64,000 nucleotides of DNA from Pseudomonas fluorescens (lineage in GTDB: Bacteria; Pseudomonadota; Gammaproteobacteria; Pseudomonadales; Pseudomonadaceae): the NCBI RefSeq assembly GCF_002022275.1, contig NZ_MSDF01000054.1, positions 85,737 through 149,736 of the forward strand. Direction: 5' to 3'. A program made the position numbers and the translations under genes. The notes under the pieces are model-generated. The model saw only the letters and a program-made list of their open reading frames with translations. It did no database searches and was not told the origin of the DNA. The stretch's first letter is position 1; the number at the start of each line of letters is the position of its first letter. This document shows, in pieces, positions 8,545-17,259 of this stretch.

Positions 8545-9393
8545 ATGAGCACATCCAGCCACGCGCCTACCCTGCAGCAGCTCGAAGCCTGGCACCACGC
8601 GTTGGCCCAGGCGTTTATTCATGTGGACGACGCCTCGTTTCTAAAGCATCTGGCCGCCGCGCTGTGCACCCTCACCCCCATCGAATCGATGATGATCAGC
8701 CTTGAGCGCCAAGGCCTGGCGCCCCACTTGCTGTATCAGCAAGGCATTCCCCGGGCGTATCAGGACGAAATCATCCACCGCTATTTTTCCCGTGGTTACT
8801 TGCTGGACCCGTTTTGCCTGGCGGTAGACAAGGGCCTCGCCGAAGGCTTCTACCATTTGGCCCAAATAGCCCCGGATGATTTCTTCAACAGCGAGTACTA
8901 CAAAACCTACTACCTGCGCAGCGGCGGCGCCCAGGAGAGCTACTACATCGTCGATCTGTGCCCTCGGAGCAAGATTTCCCTGTGCATGTTCCAGGGGCTG
9001 AGCGCCGGGCAATTCACCGACGAGCAATTGGCACTGCAAAAATCCACCCAAGCGATGGTCCGCGAATTACTGCGTCGCTTTGGCACCACGGGCGGGCTGA
9101 CAGAGGTGATCAGCGACGAAGCCTTTACCCAGACCCAGGCACATCAGCAGATCGAAGCTGCGTTTATGGGCTTTGGCAGCGGCGTGCTGACCGTGCGCGA
9201 GCGCGAAATTGCTCACTTGATTCTGCGCGGCCACTCGGTGAAATCCACCGCCCAGGTGCTGGGTATCTCACCGGAAACGGTGCGTATGCACCGCAAGAAT
9301 TTGTACACCAAGCTGGCGATCAATTCCCAGGCGGAGCTGTTTGCGCTGTTTATCGAATGGCTGACCCGCAGCGGCGCCATGGCCCGTTCTTGA
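8545..9393 (+). CDS. LuxR-family transcriptional regulator
   Basis: 282 residues. The N-terminal ~200 residues are an uncharacterised sensory region (LEAWHHALAQAF..., FNSEYYKTYYL, SYYIVDLCP); the last ~65 are a LuxR/GerE helix-turn-helix (LTVREREIAHLILRGHS, then GISPETVRMHRKNLYTKL). The N-terminus lacks the convincing acyl-homoserine-lactone pocket tryptophan/aspartate pattern, so I regard it as an orphan metabolic regulator. The start at 8545 is picked because upstream in-frame codons overlap the preceding terminator. Position next to the PotF-like/aminotransferase pair suggests it controls them, which is inference. Confidence 0.8.
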   Translation: MSTSSHAPTLQQLEAWHHALAQAFIHVDDASFLKHLAAALCTLTPIESMMISLERQGLAPHLLYQQGIPRAYQDEIIHRYFSRGYLLDPFCLAVDKGLAEGFYHLAQIAPDDFFNSEYYKTYYLRSGGAQESYYIVDLCPRSKISLCMFQGLSAGQFTDEQLALQKSTQAMVRELLRRFGTTGGLTEVISDEAFTQTQAHQQIEAAFMGFGSGVLTVREREIAHLILRGHSVKSTAQVLGISPETVRMHRKNLYTKLAINSQAELFALFIEWLTRSGAMARS

Positions 9394-9482
9394 GCCGCTC
9401 GGGCAATCGGCGGGAACTTTGCCAGGAAATAACCACCTGAATCGGGTAGGCTCACCCTTTTTAATTCAAGGAGTTATTCCCC

Positions 9483-9764
9483 ATGGCCAAAGCCACCGCC
9501 CGTCACATCCTCGTTTCCACTGAAGACAAGTGCAACGAACTCAAGGCCCAAATCGAAGGCGGCGCTGATTTCGCAGAAATCGCCAAAGCCAACTCCAGCT
9601 GCCCATCCAGCCGCGACGGCGGCAACCTGGGTTCGTTCGGCCCTGGCCAGATGGTGAAAGAATTCGACACCGTCGTATTCAGCGCCCCGGTCAACACCGT
9701 GCAAGGCCCGGTGAAAACCCAATTCGGTTATCACCTGCTGGAAGTCACCAGCCGCCAGGACTGA
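9483..9764 (+). CDS. Parvulin peptidyl-prolyl isomerase (PpiC type)
   Basis: 93-residue single-domain cytosolic parvulin: KATARHILVSTED at the N-terminus, FAEIAKANSSCPSSRDGGNLGSF in the centre and FGYHLLEVTSR at the end. Such proteins catalyse cis/trans isomerisation of prolyl bonds. AAGGAG sits six bases before the ATG. A second parvulin of 91 residues lies at 24262; the two share the motif order but are clearly diverged. Confidence 0.9.
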   Translation: MAKATARHILVSTEDKCNELKAQIEGGADFAEIAKANSSCPSSRDGGNLGSFGPGQMVKEFDTVVFSAPVNTVQGPVKTQFGYHLLEVTSRQD

Positions 9765-9789
9765 TTCAGTCCGCGCTGATGCTATAAAC

Positions 9790-9815
9790 AACGGCCCGCC
9801 TTTTGGTGGGCCGTT
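9790..9815 (+). terminator. Hairpin after parvulin gene
   Basis: Stem AACGGCCCGCC / GGTGGGCCGTT with a 4-base loop, one G-T pair, 26 bases after the parvulin stop. The T-tract is weak. Confidence 0.5.
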
Positions 9816-9894
9816 GTGCATGTGATGACTGGCGACGCTTGCGCCGTTAGCGTACAAATCCTTATTCCTGCTCACCCGGCGTTCAAGGCTGAAA

Positions 9895-11757
9895 ATGCGA
9901 CTGGCTTTTCCCACAACACTGTTCAGCTCTGCCCTGGCCCTGCTGCTGGCCGCTTCGGCTGTGATCGCAGCCCCGCAGACCTACCTTACGGTCTACGGCG
10001 AACCGGCCAAGTACCCCGCCGGCTTCAGCCATTTTGACTACGCCAACCCCAATGCGCCCAAGGGCGGCAGCCTGAAGCGTTCGGCCATCGAGATCGGACG
10101 CTTTGACCATGTGCTTCCGTATATCGACAAAGGCATTGGCGTCTCGCAAATCGACGGTTGGCTGTATGCCCCACTGGCCCAGCGCTCTCTCGACGAGCCA
10201 TACACGGTCTACGGCCTGGTGGCGGAAAAGATGGAACGCGCCGACGACGGCCTGTCGCTGCGCTTCTACTTGAACCCCAAGGCGCGTTTTGCAGACGGCA
10301 CGCCCATCACCGCCGAAGACGTGCGCTACAGCTTCGACCTGCTGATGACCCAGGGCAGCCTGCGCTTTCGCACCCTGTTTGCCGACGTCAAACACGTCGA
10401 AGTCGAAGGTGAACGCCAGGTGCGCTTTGACTTTTCCAGCAACGAAAACCGCACCCTGCCGCTGGATATCGCCACGCTGCCGGTGTTCCCAGAGCATTGG
10501 TGGAAAACCCGTGATTTCGCCAATGGCGGCGGCTACGAAGCCCCGCTCGGCAGTGGCCCGTACAAAGTCAGCAAGATCGACTCCGGCAGCACCATTACCT
10601 TTACCCGCGACCCGAACTGGTGGGGCAAAGACTTGCCCGTCAGCCGTGGCCTGTACAACTTCGATCACCTGAGCCTTGAGTACTTCGGCGATACCGAAGT
10701 GGCGCGACAGGTGCTGCGCGGCGGTGCCTATGACTTCAACCGTGAGTTTTCCGCCACGGGTTACTCCATCGGCTACAACGGCCCGGCGCTGGATGACGGC
10801 CGCCTGCAACGCGACCACTTGGCCAAGGAGATGCCGCAACCGGCCCAGGGCTACGTGTTCAATGTACAAAAGCCGATGTTCAAGGACCGCCGCGTGCGCC
10901 AGGCGCTGGCCATGCTGTGGGATTTCGAGTGGGCCAACCGGCAGATGATGCGCAATATGTACATCCGCCAGCAGAGTTTCTTCTCCAACAGCCCGTTGGC
11001 CGCCAGCCAGTTGCCGACCCCGGAAGAACTGGCGATCCTTGAACCCCTGCGCGGGCAAGTTCCCGACGAGGTGTTCACCCAGGTGTTCAAGGCGCCAGTG
11101 ACCGACGGCAGCGGCATGATCCGCGACAAACAGTTGCAAGCCCTGGCCCTGCTGGAGGAAGCCGGCTGGAAGCCCCAGGGCGACAAACTGGTCAACGCCG
11201 AAGGCGAGCCGCTGGAGTTCACTTTCCTCAATGCACAGGCCGGCCTTGAACGCCTGCTGTTGCCGTACAAACGCAACCTGGCGCAGATCGGCATTACCCT
11301 GAATATCCGCCGTATCGACTCGTCGCAATACGTAAACCGCTTGATGACCCGCGATTACGACATGATCGTGGTCGGCTTCCCGGTCACCACCTCACCGGGC
11401 ATGGAGCTGTACAACTATTTCGGCTCAGATGCAGCGTTCGACCCGGGCGCCAACAACTACATGGTGCTCAAAGACCCGGCCGTCGACACGCTGATCAAAG
11501 GCCTGGTCAAGGCCAACACCCAGGCGCAGATGCTCACCTACGCGCATGCGCTGGACCGCGTGCTGCAATGGAATTACCTGTGGATTCCCAACTACTACCC
11601 ACCCGGCACCTCCGCCGCGTGGTGGAACCGCTTCGGCCGCCCGGCCATCGAGGCCAAGAACGACGAAGCCCTGGAAACCTGGTGGGAAATCAGCCCCACG
11701 CCACTGACGAATGAACAAATGGCCGCCGAGCTGAAAAAACGCGGGAGTACGCGCTGA
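9895..11757 (+). CDS. yejA: YejA, peptide/microcin C-type ABC binding protein
   Basis: 620-residue family-5 extracellular solute-binding protein with a signal peptide ending ASAVIAA. The mature start (LTVYGEPAKYPAGFSHFDYANP) and the SLKRSAIEIGRFD block are typical of YejA rather than DppA or OppA. In Escherichia coli and Salmonella the YejABEF importer takes up microcin C and contributes to resistance to some antimicrobial peptides; the normal cargo is oligopeptides. The stop overlaps the yejB start (TGATG). It is the first gene of a complete four-gene operon. Confidence 0.92.
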   Translation: MRLAFPTTLFSSALALLLAASAVIAAPQTYLTVYGEPAKYPAGFSHFDYANPNAPKGGSLKRSAIEIGRFDHVLPYIDKGIGVSQIDGWLYAPLAQRSLDEPYTVYGLVAEKMERADDGLSLRFYLNPKARFADGTPITAEDVRYSFDLLMTQGSLRFRTLFADVKHVEVEGERQVRFDFSSNENRTLPLDIATLPVFPEHWWKTRDFANGGGYEAPLGSGPYKVSKIDSGSTITFTRDPNWWGKDLPVSRGLYNFDHLSLEYFGDTEVARQVLRGGAYDFNREFSATGYSIGYNGPALDDGRLQRDHLAKEMPQPAQGYVFNVQKPMFKDRRVRQALAMLWDFEWANRQMMRNMYIRQQSFFSNSPLAASQLPTPEELAILEPLRGQVPDEVFTQVFKAPVTDGSGMIRDKQLQALALLEEAGWKPQGDKLVNAEGEPLEFTFLNAQAGLERLLLPYKRNLAQIGITLNIRRIDSSQYVNRLMTRDYDMIVVGFPVTTSPGMELYNYFGSDAAFDPGANNYMVLKDPAVDTLIKGLVKANTQAQMLTYAHALDRVLQWNYLWIPNYYPPGTSAAWWNRFGRPAIEAKNDEALETWWEISPTPLTNEQMAAELKKRGSTR

Positions 11758-12818
11758 TGTTTGCTTACATTGTGCGGCGCCTGCTGCTGATCATCCCGAC
11801 GCTGGTGATCATCCTGCTGGTGAATTTCGTGATCGTCCAAGCCGCCCCCGGTGGCCCGGTCGAACAGGCCATCGCCCACCTGCAAGGGATTGGCAGCGGT
11901 GCCGTCGGCGGCTCGTCCGGCGAAAGCATCAGCAGCGGCTCACGCGCCAGCCGTGGCCTGGACCCGAAACTGATCAAGGACATCGAAAAACAGTACGGCT
12001 TCGACAAGCCCGCGCCGGAACGCCTGTGGCTGATGCTCAAGAGCTACGCCAAACTGGATTTTGGTAACAGCTTCTTTCGCGGCAAGACGGTCATCGACCT
12101 GATCCTGGAAAAGATGCCGGTGACCATTTCCCTCGGCCTGTGGGCCACGCTGATTACCTACCTGGTGTCGATCCCCTTGGGGATTCGCAAGGCCGTGCGC
12201 CACGGCAGCAGCTTTGACGTGTGGAGCAGCACGGCCATCGTCATCGGTTACGCGATGCCGGCGTTTCTGTTTGCGATGTTCCTGATTGTGGTCTTCGCCG
12301 GTGGCACCTCGCTGAACTGGTTCCCGGTGCGCGGGCTGGTGTCGGAAAACTTCGACGAGCTGAGCACAGTGGGCAAGATTGCCGATTATTTCTGGCACCT
12401 TGTGTTGCCGGTCACCGCGCTGGTCATCGGCGGCTTCGCCACGCTGACCATCCTTACCAAAAACTCTTTCCTCAATGAAATCACCCGCCAATACGTAGTC
12501 ACCGCCCGCGCCAAAGGCTTGAGCGAACGCCGCGTGCTGTACGGCCATGTGTTTCGCAACGCGATGTTGCTGGTGATTTCGGGGATTCCCCAGGCGTTTA
12601 TCAGCGTGTTTTTTGCCGGTTCACTGTTGATCGAAGTGATCTTTTCCCTCGATGGCCTCGGCCGTATGAGCTACGAAGCGGCGGTGTCGCGGGATTACCC
12701 GGTGGTGTTCGGTTCGCTGTTTATCTTCACGTTGTTCGGGCTCTTGATAAAACTCATCGGTGACCTCTGCTACACCCTGGTGGACCCGCGTATCGACTTC
12801 GCCGCGAGGAACGCCTGA
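11757..12818 (+). CDS. yejB: YejB, ABC permease
   Basis: 353-residue inner-membrane permease of the DppB/OppB class: N-terminal membrane segment MFAYIVRRLLLIIPTLVII, a soluble insert with a glycine/serine-rich stretch (residues ~43-65), then five more hydrophobic segments. The EAA loop that docks to the ATPase is visible around YVVTARAKGLSERRVLYGHVFRNAML. It overlaps yejA and yejE by one base pair-step each (TGATG), so translation is probably coupled. Confidence 0.92.
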   Translation: MFAYIVRRLLLIIPTLVIILLVNFVIVQAAPGGPVEQAIAHLQGIGSGAVGGSSGESISSGSRASRGLDPKLIKDIEKQYGFDKPAPERLWLMLKSYAKLDFGNSFFRGKTVIDLILEKMPVTISLGLWATLITYLVSIPLGIRKAVRHGSSFDVWSSTAIVIGYAMPAFLFAMFLIVVFAGGTSLNWFPVRGLVSENFDELSTVGKIADYFWHLVLPVTALVIGGFATLTILTKNSFLNEITRQYVVTARAKGLSERRVLYGHVFRNAMLLVISGIPQAFISVFFAGSLLIEVIFSLDGLGRMSYEAAVSRDYPVVFGSLFIFTLFGLLIKLIGDLCYTLVDPRIDFAARNA

Positions 12819-13840
12819 TGCTTAATCTGTCTCCGGTCGCCCGCAGGCGTTTCGAACGTTTCAAGAAAAACCGTCGTGGTTGGTGGTCGCTGTGGTTGTT
12901 TATCGGCCTGTTTATCCTGACCCTGGGCGGCGAGTTGATCGCCAATGACAAACCCCTGGTGCTGAGTTTCAAGAACGAGCTGTATTTCCCGGTGTTCAAG
13001 CGCTACACCGAGCAGGAGTTTGGCGGGCAACTGCCGTTCCAGGCCGACTACCGCAGTGACTACGTGCAAAAGCTGATCAAGAGCGACGGCGGCTGGATGC
13101 TATTTCCGCCGATACCCTTCAGCGACGACACACCCAATTACGAACTGAGCCGCCCTGCCCCCAGCCCGCCTTCGTCGGTAAACTGGCTGGGCACTGATGA
13201 CCAGTCGCGGGATGTGTTGGCGCGGGTGATCTTTGGCGCGCGAGTGTCCATTCTGTTTGCGCTGGCCCTCACGGCGATCAGTGCGGCCATCGGCATTGCC
13301 GCCGGTGCATTGCAGGGTTATTACGGCGGCTGGGTCGATTTGCTTGGCCAGCGTATTCTGGAGGTGTGGTCGGGGCTGCCGGTGCTGTATTTGCTGATCA
13401 TTTTGTCGGGCTTTGTCGAGCCGAACTTCTGGTGGCTGCTGGGCATCATGGCGCTGTTTTCCTGGCTCGCCCTGGTGGACGTGGTGCGCGCCGAATTCCT
13501 GCGCGGGCGCAACCTGGAATACGTCAAGGCCGCGCGGGCCCTGGGCTTGGGCGACGGGAAGATCATTCGCCGGCATATCCTGCCGAATGCCATGACTGCC
13601 ACCCTGAGCTACCTGCCGTTTATTTTGACCGGGGCGATCTCCACCCTCAGCGCCCTGGATTTCCTCGGTTTTGGCATGCCCGCGGGCAGCGCGTCATTGG
13701 GCGAATTGATCGCCCAGGGCAAGCAGAACCTGCAGGCGCCGTGGCTGGGCCTGACGGCGTTTTTCACCCTGGCGCTGATCCTGTCGCTGCTGGTCTTTAT
13801 CGGCGAGGCATTGCGTGATGCCTTCGACCCACGTTCATGA
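12818..13840 (+). CDS. yejE: YejE, ABC permease
   Basis: 340-residue permease of the DppC class, partner of YejB. An N-terminal membrane segment (GWWSLWLFIGLFILTLGG) is followed by a ~100-residue periplasmic stretch, then DQSRDVLARVIFGARVS, which opens the conserved permease domain, and the EAA loop YVKAARALGLGDGKIIRRHILPNAM. Ten bases separate it from yejF. Confidence 0.92.
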   Translation: MLNLSPVARRRFERFKKNRRGWWSLWLFIGLFILTLGGELIANDKPLVLSFKNELYFPVFKRYTEQEFGGQLPFQADYRSDYVQKLIKSDGGWMLFPPIPFSDDTPNYELSRPAPSPPSSVNWLGTDDQSRDVLARVIFGARVSILFALALTAISAAIGIAAGALQGYYGGWVDLLGQRILEVWSGLPVLYLLIILSGFVEPNFWWLLGIMALFSWLALVDVVRAEFLRGRNLEYVKAARALGLGDGKIIRRHILPNAMTATLSYLPFILTGAISTLSALDFLGFGMPAGSASLGELIAQGKQNLQAPWLGLTAFFTLALILSLLVFIGEALRDAFDPRS

Positions 13841-13850
13841 GTAACTGGAT

Positions 13851-15422
13851 ATGAACCTGATCGAAATCCGCGACCTCAGCGTCGCCTTCAACGGCCAGAC
13901 CGTCGTGCGAGACCTGTGCCTGGATGTGCGCCCCGGCGAATGCCTGGCGCTGGTCGGTGAGTCGGGCTCGGGCAAGTCAGTGACGGCCCATTCGATCCTG
14001 CAATTGCTGCCGGAGGCCGGGACTGAAACCAAGGGCTCGATCCGCTATCGCGGCCAGGAACTGGTCGGTGCCTCCACCGCCACCCTGCAGAAACTGCGCG
14101 GTAACCGCATTGCGATGATCTTCCAGGAGCCGATGACCTCGCTCAACCCGCTGCACAGCATCGAAAAACAGATCGGCGAAACCCTGCTGGTGCACAAGGG
14201 CCTGGGCGGCAAGGCGGCGCAAGTCCGTATCCTCGAATTGCTCGAACTGGTGGGCATTCAGAAACCCCGGGAGCGCCTCAAGGCGTATCCGCATCAATTG
14301 TCTGGCGGCCAGCGCCAGCGGGTGATGATTGCCATGGCTCTGGCGTGCGAGCCTGAGTTGCTGATAGCCGACGAACCCACCACCGCGCTGGACGTGACCG
14401 TGCAGCGCAAGATCCTGCTGCTGCTCAAGTCTTTGCAGCAACGCTTGGGCATGTCGCTACTGCTGATCAGCCATGACCTGAACCTGGTGCGCAGCATTGC
14501 CCAGCGGGTGTGCGTGATGCGCGCCGGGGAGATTGTCGAACAGGCGCAGTGCGAGACGCTGTTCCAAACGCCGCAACATCCCTATAGCCGATTGCTGCTG
14601 GACGCCGAGCCTTCGGGCGATGTGTTGTGCAGCGACCCGCGCGAAACGGTATTGCAGGTCGATGACTTGACGGTGCAATTCCCCCTTTCAAGCGGGCTGT
14701 TTCGGCGCAAGACCTACCTGCGCGCCGTGGACGGCATCAGCCTCAGCGTGCAGCGCGGCAAAACCCTGGGGATTGTCGGCGAGTCCGGCTCGGGCAAATC
14801 AACCCTGGGCCAGGCGATCCTGCGTTTGCTCGATTCCACGGGCAGCATCCGCTTTCAGGGCGAGGCCCTTGACCCACTGAACAACCAGCAAATGCGCCCG
14901 TGGCGCAAGCAGATGCAGGTGGTGTTCCAGGACCCGTTCGGCAGCCTCAGCCCGCGCATGACTGTGGAGCAGATCATCAGCGAAGGCCTGGAAGTGCATG
15001 CGCCGTGCAGCCTGGCCGACCGCGATGCCCAGGTGGTGCAGGTACTCAAGGACGTGGGCCTCGACCCCGTCAGCCGCCACCGTTACCCCCACGAGTTTTC
15101 CGGTGGCCAGCGCCAACGCATCGCCATTGCCCGTGCGCTGGTGCTGAAACCGGCGCTGATGCTGCTGGATGAGCCGACCTCCGCCCTCGACCGCACGGTG
15201 CAGAAACAAGTGGTGGCACTGTTGCGCGAACTTCAGGAAAAGTATGGCCTGACCTATCTGTTTATCAGCCATGACCTGGCCGTGGTACGGGCCATGGCCC
15301 ACGATATGATCGTAATCAAGGACGGCAAGGTGGTGGAGCGCGGCGCGAGCCATGAGGTGTTTGACGCACCGCAGCATCCGTACACCAAAGAGCTGTTGGC
15401 CGCCGCACACATTCCCCTGTAA
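13851..15422 (+). CDS. yejF: YejF, fused double ABC ATPase
   Basis: 523-residue protein with two complete ATPase domains, equivalent to a DppD-DppF fusion. The first carries Walker A GESGSGKS, signature LSGGQRQR and Walker B LLIADEPTTALD; the second carries GESGSGKSTLG, FSGGQRQR and LMLLDEPTSALD. Each domain is followed by the oligopeptide-transporter C-terminal extension (HPYSRLLLDAEP and HPYTKELLAA). It powers YejBE. A REP pair lies 11 bases after the stop and may mark the operon end. Confidence 0.93.
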   Translation: MNLIEIRDLSVAFNGQTVVRDLCLDVRPGECLALVGESGSGKSVTAHSILQLLPEAGTETKGSIRYRGQELVGASTATLQKLRGNRIAMIFQEPMTSLNPLHSIEKQIGETLLVHKGLGGKAAQVRILELLELVGIQKPRERLKAYPHQLSGGQRQRVMIAMALACEPELLIADEPTTALDVTVQRKILLLLKSLQQRLGMSLLLISHDLNLVRSIAQRVCVMRAGEIVEQAQCETLFQTPQHPYSRLLLDAEPSGDVLCSDPRETVLQVDDLTVQFPLSSGLFRRKTYLRAVDGISLSVQRGKTLGIVGESGSGKSTLGQAILRLLDSTGSIRFQGEALDPLNNQQMRPWRKQMQVVFQDPFGSLSPRMTVEQIISEGLEVHAPCSLADRDAQVVQVLKDVGLDPVSRHRYPHEFSGGQRQRIAIARALVLKPALMLLDEPTSALDRTVQKQVVALLRELQEKYGLTYLFISHDLAVVRAMAHDMIVIKDGKVVERGASHEVFDAPQHPYTKELLAAAHIPL

Positions 15423-15433
15423 ACGCGCCCCAC

Positions 15434-15523
15434 TGTGGGAGCGGGCTTGCTCGCGAAGGCGGCGTGTCAGCCAATATATCCGGCACTGATGCACCGCTTT
15501 CGCGAGCAAGCCCGCTCCCACAG
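15434..15523. repeat. REP pair (GCGGGCTTG type)
   Basis: Two inverted REP arms with the core GTGGGAGCGGGCTTGCTCGC facing each other around ~40 bases of less conserved sequence containing GTGTCAGCC. It occupies the gap between yejF and hbcR. Confidence 0.85.
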
Positions 15524-15562
15524 GATCGCGCCCTACCCCCAATTTGTGTTGACGGCATAAAT

Positions 15563-16969
15563 ATGAACATCAGCGAAAACCTCAAGGATTACCAACAGGT
15601 GCGCGGGCTGGCCATCCAGTCGCTGTTCGAGATCATCGAGCAGTCCAGCGAAGGCACGGTGATTGTCGACCGTGACGCCAACATCGTGTGGATGAACGAG
15701 CGTTATGCCAGACGCTTTGGCTTGAAAAGCGCCGACGAGGCCATCGGCCAGCCTTGCGAGCAGGTGATCTCCAATAGCCTGTTGCGCCAGGTGGTGCGCA
15801 ATGACCAGCCGATCTTGCTGGATATTCAGGACACGCCCAAAGGCCCGCTGGTGGTGATGCGTTTGCCGATCCACGATGACGCTGGCGGGGTGATCGGCGC
15901 GATCGGGTTTGCGCTGTTTGATGAGCTGCGCAATTTGTCGCCGCTGATCGAGCGCTACCTGAGCCTGCAGCAGGAACTGGCGTCCACCCGCTCGCTGCTG
16001 CGTTCGCGGCAGAGCAAATACAACTTTGCGCACTTTATCGGCACCAGCGCCGCCAGCCTGGAAGTCAAACGTCGCGCGCGGCGCAGTGCGAGTGCCGAGT
16101 CGCCGGTGCTGCTGCTGGGGGAAACCGGCACCGGCAAGGAATTGCTTGCCCAGGCGATTCATGGCGCATCGCCGCGAGCGCACAAGGCTTTTGTCAGCAT
16201 CAACAGCGCCGCCATTCCCCATGACTTGCTGGAAGCCGAGTTTTTCGGCACCGCGCCCGGCGCGTTTACCGGCGCCGACCGCAAGGGTCGGCCCGGCAAG
16301 TTCCAGATTGCCCAGGGTGGCACGCTGTTTCTGGATGAAATCGGCGACATGCCGCTGCCGTTGCAAAGCAAATTGCTGCGGGTGTTGCAGGAAAAGGAAT
16401 TCGAACCCGTAGGTTCCAACGAAATGCTCCACAGCGATGTGCGCGTGATTGCCGCCACGTCGATGGACCTGGAAGCGGCGATCAAACGTGGTGAGTTCCG
16501 TGCGGACTTGTACTACCGGTTGAATGTGCTGCCGATCCAGGTGCCGCCGTTGCGGGATCGGCTGGAAGATATTCCGGCGTTGAGCGAGGCGATTCTTGAG
16601 GAGTTGCGCAGCCAGCATGAACTGGACCGCGAGGCATTGGCGTTGTTGGCGCAGCATGCGTGGCCGGGGAATATCAGGGAGCTGCGCAATGTGCTGGAGC
16701 GGGCGGCGTTGTTGAGTGATGGGCTGGTGCTGGATGCGCAGGAAATTCGTGCGGCGATTGGCACCTTTACGCCGGTGGAGCGTACCGCTGTGGCCCCGGT
16801 GGAAGGCGAAAGCTTCAGCGCGGCGCGCGAGCGGTTTGATCGGCAGGTGATTGGGGCGGCGTTGGCAGCGTGTGAGGGTGATGTGGTCGAGGCGGCCAAG
16901 CGGCTGGGGCTTGGGCGGTCGACGCTGTACAAGAAGATGGCGGCCTTGGGCATCATCCAGTCTCAATAA
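15563..16969 (+). CDS. hbcR: HbcR-like sigma-54 activator of hydroxybutyrate genes
   Basis: 468-residue enhancer-binding protein. Residues ~20-130 are a PAS-like sensor (IVDRDANIVWMNERYA), followed by an AAA+ domain with GETGTGKE, the sigma-54 loop GAFTGA and TLFLDEIGDMPLP, and a Fis-type helix-turn-helix (AAKRLGLGRSTLYKKMAALG). The ATG at 15563 is used; the longer frame runs into the REP pair. In P. aeruginosa, HbcR (PA2005) is the RpoN-dependent activator for 3-hydroxybutyrate use next to a permease and bdhA; the same order is seen here. A -24/-12 promoter sits before the next gene, with two matching palindromes, one overlapping this gene's stop codon. Confidence 0.85.
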   Translation: MNISENLKDYQQVRGLAIQSLFEIIEQSSEGTVIVDRDANIVWMNERYARRFGLKSADEAIGQPCEQVISNSLLRQVVRNDQPILLDIQDTPKGPLVVMRLPIHDDAGGVIGAIGFALFDELRNLSPLIERYLSLQQELASTRSLLRSRQSKYNFAHFIGTSAASLEVKRRARRSASAESPVLLLGETGTGKELLAQAIHGASPRAHKAFVSINSAAIPHDLLEAEFFGTAPGAFTGADRKGRPGKFQIAQGGTLFLDEIGDMPLPLQSKLLRVLQEKEFEPVGSNEMLHSDVRVIAATSMDLEAAIKRGEFRADLYYRLNVLPIQVPPLRDRLEDIPALSEAILEELRSQHELDREALALLAQHAWPGNIRELRNVLERAALLSDGLVLDAQEIRAAIGTFTPVERTAVAPVEGESFSAARERFDRQVIGAALAACEGDVVEAAKRLGLGRSTLYKKMAALGIIQSQ

Positions 16970-16975
16970 AGAGAC
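16960..16975. promoter_or_regulatory. Putative activator site 1 (GTCTC-N6-GAGAC)
   Basis: Perfect palindrome GTCTCAATAAAGAGAC overlapping the hbcR stop codon, about 240 bases before the expected transcription start of the permease gene. The same arrangement recurs at 17106. I infer an upstream activating sequence for HbcR. Confidence 0.45.
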
Positions 16976-17000
16976 AAGTATCCCACTATAAAGACACTCT

Positions 17001-17093
17001 ACTGTGGGAGCTGGCTTGCCTGCGATAGCTATGCATTGGCTGACTCATCTGTGACTGATACACCGATATCGCAGGCAAGCCAGCTCCCACAGT
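17001..17093. repeat. REP pair (GCTGGCTTG type)
   Basis: Inverted arms with core GTGGGAGCTGGCTTGCCTGC separated by ~38 bases, placed between the two putative activator palindromes. Confidence 0.85.
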
Positions 17094-17105
17094 GGATCTT
17101 CATTT

Positions 17106-17121
17106 GTCTCAAATCAGAGAT
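17106..17121. promoter_or_regulatory. Putative activator site 2 (GTCTC-N6-GAGAT)
   Basis: GTCTCAAATCAGAGAT repeats the GTCTC-N6-GAGAY pattern of the site at 16960. Its centre is ~97 bases before the start point predicted from the -24/-12 element, a usual distance for a sigma-54 enhancer site. Confidence 0.5.
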
Positions 17122-17183
17122 AAACATCAGAGCCCTGGACTAATATTTAATTATTTTCTTTATATTTCAACTAGTTAACATCT

Positions 17184-17200
17184 TGGCACACATCTCGCTA
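17184..17200 (+). promoter_or_regulatory. Sigma-54 (-24/-12) promoter of permease-bdhA operon
   Basis: TGGCACACATCTCGCTA: invariant GG (17185-17186), exactly 10 bases, invariant GC (17197-17198), with TGGCAC at -24. It lies 60 bases before the permease start and directly follows an activator gene of the RpoN class. Confidence 0.8.
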
Positions 17201-17259
17201 TAGCCCCTCTCCAAAGCACCACCCCCCACAACAATAACAATCCGATTTGGAGACACACC

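Noticed and set aside
6023..8554. 843-aa open frame on the minus strand across the binding protein and aminotransferase genes
   Set aside because: Its translation is His/Gln/Val-rich low-complexity with no family motif, and it lies exactly antisense to two well-supported genes in high-GC DNA. The same reasoning applies to the long antisense frames at 9883-11328, 15533-16966, 20079-21452, 21650-23257, 32113-34101, 38262-39734 and 56019-57935.
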